This document shows, piece by piece, positions 52,029-56,810 of a stretch of DNA of 56,810 nucleotides. The stretch lies in assembly GCA_904419385.1 (NCBI GenBank), contig CAJFRI010000002.1, forward strand, positions 1 through 56,810. The letters are read 5' to 3'. The notes under the pieces were generated by a model. The model did no database searches. It was given only the letters and a program-made list of their open reading frames with translations, and had not been told where the DNA came from. Each line of letters begins with the position of its first letter. The first letter of the stretch is position 1. This DNA comes from Candidatus Heteroscillospira lomanii. GTDB lineage: Bacteria; Bacillota; Clostridia; Oscillospirales; Oscillospiraceae. A program made the translations under genes and the position numbers.

Positions 52029-54113
52029 ATGGACAGATTTTTCAGCCGCGGAAGGCTGAGCGTGCTTTCGCTGCTGCTGGCCGCGCTGCTCGTGCTCTAT
52101 CTGCTCACGCTGTACAAGCTCCAGATAGTCGAGGGCGAGGCCTACTACGAGAGCTCCACCAACAATATAGTCACGACAAAGACCGTCACCGCCGCTAGAG
52201 GCGACATCCTCGACAGATACGGCCGCGTGCTCGTGTCGAACAGGACGTGCTCGAACATAGTCATCGACACCGACAAGCTCTTCGAGATGGATGACCCCAA
52301 CGCCGTCATCCTCCAGCTCATCGACATAGTCGAGAGCTGCGGCGAGGAGCATATCGACACCATGCCCGTGACGGACGAGGCTCCTTTTGAATATGTGGAC
52401 AACATGACGAGCCTGCAGAGCTCGTTCCTCAGCGGCTACCTTGAGGCCAAGGATCTCGCGCCCGACACCAGCGCCGTCGAGCTGATGGCCTACTGCCGCG
52501 ACCGCTATGAGATCGATCCCGGCTATGACAGCCGCCAGACCCGCCTCATCGCCGGTGTGCGCTATGAGCTCAACGGCCGCTACGACGTGCCCACATCTCC
52601 GTATATCTTTGCGGAGGACGTCGGCATAGAGACCATTGCCCGCCTGATGGAGAGCGACCTGCCGGTAACCGTCGAGGTGAGCTATGTGCGCGAGTACAAT
52701 ACGAGCTATGCCGCGCATATCCTCGGCTATGTCGGCGCGATGACGGCCGACGAGCTCGAGGAATACCCCGACTACGACATGAACGCCCTCGTCGGCAAAG
52801 ACGGCGTGGAACGCGCGTTTGAGGAATATCTCCACGGCGACGACGGCACCGCGAGGATCACCAGCACATCAGACGGCGTCGTCACCAGCACGGTGTATAC
52901 CGAAGCCCCTGAGCCCGGCAACCATGTCTACCTCACAATAGATATTGGCATACAGGAGGCCGCCGAGCAGGCGCTCGCCTCATATATAGCCGAGGAGAAC
53001 GCCCAGCGTGAGATCGACAACGCCGAGGCCGAAGCCCTCGGCAATACCGAGGACATAAAGCAGCTCATAGACGGCGGCGCCGTCGTTGTCATTGATGTCG
53101 ACACGGGCGAGCCGCTGGCCATCGCAAGCTATCCGACCTACGACGCCTCCAGCATACTTGAGGACTGGGATGAGCTCGTCTCCGCGGAGGGCAACCCCCT
53201 GTTCAACTACGCGCTGAACGGAATTTACGCCCCGGGCTCCACGTTCAAGCCCGTCACGGCCATAGCCGCGCTCAACGAGGGCGTGATCACGACTACCACC
53301 ACGATCGAAGACGTCGGCGTTTTCACAAAATACGCTGACCAGGGCTATGCGCCTACCTGCTGGATATACCAGGAGGGACTGACGCACGGCGTGCAGAACG
53401 TCACGCAGGCCATCATGAACTCCTGCAACTACTTTTTCTACACCGTCGGCGATTATCTCCAGATCGACCGCCTCAACGACTACACGAAGCGCTTCGGCCT
53501 CAGCGAGCCGACAGGGATAGAGCTCGTCGAGTCGACCGGCACGCTCACCACGGATGAGTTCAAGATGCAGATCTACGGCGAGCCGCTCTACCTCGGCGAT
53601 ACGCTTCAGGCCTCGATCGGACAGGGATTAAACCAGTTCACGCCGCTTCAGCTCGCCGAGTACTGCGCGGTCATCGCCAACGGCGGCACGCGCTACTCCG
53701 CGTCCATCCTCAAATCTGTCCGCAACTACGGATACTCCGAGGAGATCTACGAGCGCCAGCCTGAGGTCCTCAGCACTGTCGGCGCCGACGAGGAGTATTT
53801 CAAGGCCGTCCAGGATGGAATGTACGCCGTTGCCAACGACCCGATGGGCACCGCTTTTGTCACGTTTTACAATTATCCTGTAAAAGTTGCCGCCAAGACC
53901 GGCACTGCGCAGATGGGTGAGGGCGTCACCAACAACGCGACCTTCATGTGCTACGCGCCTTTCGACGAACCCGAGATAGCAATAGCCGTCGTCATGAACA
54001 AGGGCAGCGCCGGTTCCGCCGTCGCCGAGGTCGCGCGAAGCGTGCTCGACTATTATTTCAGCTTCCAGAACAGCACCTCCACCCTTGAGAACGAGATGAC
54101 TCTGCTCAAGTGA
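52029..54113 (+). CDS. mrdA: Penicillin-binding protein 2 (transpeptidase)
   Basis: A 694-residue class B transpeptidase for lateral-wall peptidoglycan. One N-terminal helix (about 10-30), dimerisation domain (ARGDILDRYGRVL, KDGVERAFEEYLHGDDG), and the penicillin-binding core: SxxK Ser404-Thr-Phe-Lys407, SxN Ser465-Cys-Asn467, and Lys623-Thr-Gly. AAAGGAGAACC before the ATG. It closes the mre operon. The next 161 bases to the MgsA-like gene are AT-rich, with an AAAAATTCA/TGAATTTTT repeat at about 54144-54164 and a weak promoter-like TTGAAT-17-TAGCAT. Confidence 0.94.
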   Translation: MDRFFSRGRLSVLSLLLAALLVLYLLTLYKLQIVEGEAYYESSTNNIVTTKTVTAARGDILDRYGRVLVSNRTCSNIVIDTDKLFEMDDPNAVILQLIDIVESCGEEHIDTMPVTDEAPFEYVDNMTSLQSSFLSGYLEAKDLAPDTSAVELMAYCRDRYEIDPGYDSRQTRLIAGVRYELNGRYDVPTSPYIFAEDVGIETIARLMESDLPVTVEVSYVREYNTSYAAHILGYVGAMTADELEEYPDYDMNALVGKDGVERAFEEYLHGDDGTARITSTSDGVVTSTVYTEAPEPGNHVYLTIDIGIQEAAEQALASYIAEENAQREIDNAEAEALGNTEDIKQLIDGGAVVVIDVDTGEPLAIASYPTYDASSILEDWDELVSAEGNPLFNYALNGIYAPGSTFKPVTAIAALNEGVITTTTTIEDVGVFTKYADQGYAPTCWIYQEGLTHGVQNVTQAIMNSCNYFFYTVGDYLQIDRLNDYTKRFGLSEPTGIELVESTGTLTTDEFKMQIYGEPLYLGDTLQASIGQGLNQFTPLQLAEYCAVIANGGTRYSASILKSVRNYGYSEEIYERQPEVLSTVGADEEYFKAVQDGMYAVANDPMGTAFVTFYNYPVKVAAKTGTAQMGEGVTNNATFMCYAPFDEPEIAIAVVMNKGSAGSAVAEVARSVLDYYFSFQNSTSTLENEMTLLK

Positions 54114-54274
54114 TGTGGATTCAACGTTATCAATAAAATTTTCAAAAAATTCATTGAATTTTTGGTTATGGTATGATAGCATTATTTAGCTGAATTGTAA
54201 GCTTTAGTTTCCAAATTCTGGATTAAGATTTAAGATTGTAGAGAAGGCCCATATATTTGAGAGGGTGAATAAAA

Positions 54275-54691
54275 ATGAACATTGCGCTAATGGCCCACGA
54301 CGGCAAGAAAGAGCTGATGGTCCAGTTCTGCATAGCATACTGCGGGATCCTTGCCGGGCACAACATCTGCGCGACGGGTACCACGGCGCACCTCGTGCGC
54401 GAGGCGACCGGACTCCCGGTCACGCAATACTTCACCGGCGAGCAGGGCGGCATCCAGCAGATCGGCGCCCGCATCGCCTACAACGAGATAGATCTTGTCC
54501 TCTACTTCTGCGACGCCAGCGGAAAGGAAGACTGCACGGGCATAAACGAGATAGCCCGCCTGTGCGACACCTATAACATCCCGTTCGCCTCAAACGTGGC
54601 GACTGCGGAGGTCCTCATCCAGGGCCTGCGCCGCGGCGACCTCGATTGGCGCGACATAGTCACCAGCAGAGACAGGAACAGAAGGCAGTGA
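54275..54691 (+). CDS. Methylglyoxal-synthase-like protein lacking the catalytic Asp
   Basis: A 138-residue protein of the MGS fold, full length (NIALMAHDGKKELMVQFC, ATGTTAHLVREATGL phosphate site, IAYNEIDLVLYF, SNVATAEVLIQGL). In known MgsA the loop GGDQQ carries the catalytic Asp (Asp71 in E. coli numbering); here it reads GGIQQ with Ile60. The second active-site stretch, normally PHDPDV or PHEPDV, is replaced by KEDCTGI, so His and the second Asp are missing too. The phosphate-binding ATGTT is kept. It may bind a phosphorylated ligand without making methylglyoxal, or have another activity (inference). GAGAGGGTG upstream. A T-box starts at once downstream. Confidence 0.85.
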   Translation: MNIALMAHDGKKELMVQFCIAYCGILAGHNICATGTTAHLVREATGLPVTQYFTGEQGGIQQIGARIAYNEIDLVLYFCDASGKEDCTGINEIARLCDTYNIPFASNVATAEVLIQGLRRGDLDWRDIVTSRDRNRRQ

Positions 54692-54924
54692 CCTGGCAGG
54701 AGTAGCCGGAAAGGCAGGCACACAGGGACGGAGCGCCGCGACTGAGAGCGCCCGAGCCGCGCCCCGGCGAAGACAGCCAGCCAGCCCGCGCATAAGGCCG
54801 CGGCCGAAAGCGCAGTATGCCCCGCTTTAAGGGGCGGCCAAGGGCGCCGTGAGGCGCTGAATTTGGGTGGCACCACGAATGCACATGCAATCGTCCCAAA
54901 CCAAGGGGACGATTGCATTTTTTT
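54690..54924 (+). promoter_or_regulatory. T-box leader of hisS
   Basis: The T-box core TGGGTGGCACCACG lies at 54864-54877, followed by a terminator with arms 54885-54897 and 54906-54918 and a T-run. GAGTA near 54710 and GAGAGC near 54744 resemble conserved stem I elements. Uncharged tRNA-His would pair with the leader, disrupt the terminator and raise hisS transcription. I cannot place the specifier codon with confidence; CAC triplets occur at 54719-54723. The 5' end may reach into the end of the preceding gene. Confidence 0.87.
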
Positions 54925-54953
54925 GCAAAAAGCAATACGGAAAGGAACAGGTT

Positions 54954-56315
54954 ATGGAAAAGATCAAACCCCGCACGCTGTCGGGATTTATGGAGCTCCT
55001 GCCGGCCCGCCAGGCCCAGATGGAGCGTTTCATGCAGAAGCTGCGCGAGACCTACTCGCTCTATGGCTTCACCGCGCTTGACACTCCGGTGATAGAGGCG
55101 GCCGAGGTGCTGCTCGCCAAAGGCGGCGGCGAGACCGAAAAGCAGATATACCGTTTTCAGAAGGGCGACTCCGACCTCGCCCTGCGCTTCGACCTCACGG
55201 TCCCGCTCGCCAAATACGTCGCGCTCAACTACGGGCAGCTCAGCTTCCCGTTCCGGCGCTATCAGATAGGCAAGGTCTACCGCGGCGAGCGTGCCCAGCG
55301 CGGCCGCTTCCGCGAGTTTTACCAGGCGGACATCGACATTATAGGCGACGGGCAGCTCAGCGTCATAAATGAGGCGGAGATACCGTCCATCATCTACCGC
55401 ACTTTCCGCTCGCTCGGGCTGGAGCACTTCGTCATCCGCGTCAACAACCGCAAGATACTGGGCGGTTTCTATGCCATGCTCGGCCTCTCGGAGAAATCCG
55501 GCGACATCATGCGCACGGTCGACAAGCTCGACAAGATAGGCCCCGACAAGGTCCGCGAGCTGCTCTGCGGCGAGGAGATCGGCCTTGCCGACTCCGAGGC
55601 CGGCGAGATACTGCGCTTCATCTCCATCGGCGGCTCCAACGCCGAGGTGCTCGCCGCGCTTGAGGGATACCGCGGCAGGGACGAGCTGTTCGACACCGGC
55701 CTCGACGAGCTCACCACGGTGACCCGCTACTTGGCCGATTTCGGCGTGCCCGAGGCGAATTTCGCCGTCGACCTCACCATAGCCCGCGGCCTCGACTACT
55801 ACACCGGCACCGTGTATGAGACCACCATGACCCGCCACCCGGAGATAGGCTCCGTGTGCTCCGGCGGCCGGTATGACAACCTCGCCGGGCACTATACCGA
55901 CAAGGCCCTCCCCGGCGTCGGCATCTCCATAGGCCTAACGAGGCTGTTCTATGTGCTGAGCGAGCAGGGGCTCCTGTCCGACGAACCGGTCACCGCCCCG
56001 TGCGACGCGCTGGTGATACCGATGGGCAGCGAGCTCGGCTACTCCATCGCCTGCGCGACAAAGCTGCGCGAGCGCGGCGTGCGCACGCAGATACACTGCG
56101 AGCAGAAGAAGTTCAAGGCCAAGCTCGCCTATGCGGACAAGCTCGGCGTCCCGTTTGCCGTCATAATAGGCGGCGACGAGGAGGCGCAGGGCGTTGTCGC
56201 CCTGAAGGACCTCGCCACCGGCGAGCAGAAGCTCTGCACCCCGGAGGAGGCGGCGGGGATAATAAACGGAGAGACCGCGCGGCGCAACTCCGCCGCCATT
56301 ATCAAAGAGAACTGA
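54954..56315 (+). CDS. hisS: Histidyl-tRNA synthetase
   Basis: A 453-residue class II synthetase. Motif 2 RYQIGKVYRGERAQRGRFREFYQADIDI, the histidine-specific ARGLDYYTGTVYE and motif 3 GVGISIGLTRL are present; residues from about 360 form the anticodon-binding domain (DALVIPMGSELGYSIACATKLRERG). AAAGGAAC precedes the ATG at 54954. Its upstream T-box fits a charge-controlled synthetase. Confidence 0.95.
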   Translation: MEKIKPRTLSGFMELLPARQAQMERFMQKLRETYSLYGFTALDTPVIEAAEVLLAKGGGETEKQIYRFQKGDSDLALRFDLTVPLAKYVALNYGQLSFPFRRYQIGKVYRGERAQRGRFREFYQADIDIIGDGQLSVINEAEIPSIIYRTFRSLGLEHFVIRVNNRKILGGFYAMLGLSEKSGDIMRTVDKLDKIGPDKVRELLCGEEIGLADSEAGEILRFISIGGSNAEVLAALEGYRGRDELFDTGLDELTTVTRYLADFGVPEANFAVDLTIARGLDYYTGTVYETTMTRHPEIGSVCSGGRYDNLAGHYTDKALPGVGISIGLTRLFYVLSEQGLLSDEPVTAPCDALVIPMGSELGYSIACATKLRERGVRTQIHCEQKKFKAKLAYADKLGVPFAVIIGGDEEAQGVVALKDLATGEQKLCTPEEAAGIINGETARRNSAAIIKEN

Positions 56316-56319
56316 GCCT

Positions 56320-56810
56320 ATGAAAAAGATAGTTTCCATCATTCTTGCCGTCTGCCTGCTGACGGGCGCGGCTTCCGCCGCTTTCACCGACGTGAATGGC
56401 CACTGGGCGGAGGAATATATCGACGTCTGCTGTGAGCTCGGGCTCATGGAGGGCGTCTCGGACGAGAGCTTTGACCCCGACGGAGGGCTCACCGTCGCCC
56501 AGGGCGCCGCGATAGCCGCGCGCCTGTGCGCCTACCTCGGCGGGGAGGATGCGCCCGCCCCCGGCGAGCCCTGGTATGAGCCGTATATGGAATATATGGA
56601 GGGGCTCGGCTGTGACCTGCCCGACCCCGGAGACATGTGTACACGCGCGGTGTTTTTCGAGATGATGTCCGCCGCCGTCCCAGAGAAAAAGCTCGCGCCG
56701 ATAAACAACATCAGCCGCGTGCCCGATAGCGACGATGAGAGCCTCATGGTGTTCTACAACGCCGGCATACTCACCGGCATGGACGAATACGGCACCTTCC
56801 GCGGCGAGCT
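56320..56810 (+). CDS. S-layer-homology domain protein (5' part)
   Basis: Runs off the window after 163 residues. A signal peptide (KKIVSIILAVCLLTGAASA) is followed by an SLH domain (FTDVNGHWAEEYIDVCCELGLMEG, FDPDGGLTVAQGAAIAARLC) and a second degenerate one (FFEMMSAAVPEKKL, ISRVPDSDDES, VFYNAGILTGMDEYGTF). SLH modules attach exported proteins to secondary wall polymers. It starts five bases after hisS. Confidence 0.85.
   Translation, partial: MKKIVSIILAVCLLTGAASAAFTDVNGHWAEEYIDVCCELGLMEGVSDESFDPDGGLTVAQGAAIAARLCAYLGGEDAPAPGEPWYEPYMEYMEGLGCDLPDPGDMCTRAVFFEMMSAAVPEKKLAPINNISRVPDSDDESLMVFYNAGILTGMDEYGTFRGE

Noticed and set aside
1-56810. tRNA or rRNA genes
   Set aside because: No TTCGA-type T-loop with paired acceptor stem and no conserved rRNA segment was recognised on either strand by eye; a covariance search would be needed to exclude them fully.

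Overview
The window looks like a chromosomal segment of a GC-rich, spore-forming member of the Clostridia; an uncultured Oscillospirales/Ruminococcaceae-type bacterium is my inference. The support is strong Shine-Dalgarno sites (GGAGG), clear TTGACA/TATAAT promoters, many GC-rich hairpin-plus-T-run terminators, a T-box leader, a DnaD/DnaC-type primosome pair, SpoIID, a long-form hibernation factor, a short ProRS and a collagen-like (exosporium-type) protein. I saw no tRNA, rRNA, CRISPR array or complete insertion sequence. Most of the window is ordinary core genome with small accessory patches.

Layout. 0-3.4 kb: end of a rubrerythrin, a small membrane protein, and a LysR regulator divergent from an HD-domain protein plus a TctC/Bug-type binding lipoprotein. 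3.5-8.1 kb (accessory patch): a large serine recombinase overlapping tail-to-tail with a YjbR-EVE-like fusion gene, a collagen-like gene whose 5' end is missing or frame-disrupted, and a glycosyltransferase. 8.1-13.1 kb: membrane-anchored LRR protein with thpR, hibernation factor, a DHFR/RibD-GNAT fusion and a GrpB-family gene. 13.1-18.9 kb (minus strand): phosphoketolase, then an unusual operon of HAAS-domain membrane protein, 71-aa membrane protein and an N-lobe-less pseudokinase with a C-type-lectin ectodomain. 18.9-26.2 kb: proS, a GC-rich spacer that may fold, DUF554, DUF362-ferredoxin, RlmA-like methyltransferase, SpoIID, and two membrane or lipoprotein genes.

26.2-31.4 kb: a complete branched-chain amino acid ABC transporter operon (livJ-H-M-G-F) with two consecutive strong hairpins after livJ. 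31.4-33.9 kb: a previously easy-to-miss 37-codon membrane microprotein divergent from metY-cysK (sulfur assimilation into homocysteine and cysteine). 33.9-37.3 kb (minus strand): cls plus a lipoprotein, and an SGNH hydrolase plus a DUF4358 lipoprotein. 37.5-45.8 kb: one tight transcript of glyS, two LTA-synthase-like sulfatases, a small membrane protein, nadE and comB. 45.9-47.8 kb (minus strand): dnaD-dnaC primosome loader pair. 48-54.1 kb: U32 peptidase, maf, mreC, mreD and PBP2, an elongasome operon. 54.2-56.8 kb: a methylglyoxal-synthase-like protein lacking the canonical catalytic Asp, a T-box leader with hisS, and the start of an SLH-domain protein.

The most unusual items are the pseudokinase/C-type-lectin operon, the recombinase/collagen junction, the catalytically altered MgsA-like protein, the 37-aa microprotein with its own promoter, and several RNA-level structures (tandem hairpins after livJ, a 13-bp inverted repeat enclosing a ribosome binding site, and a folded spacer after proS).
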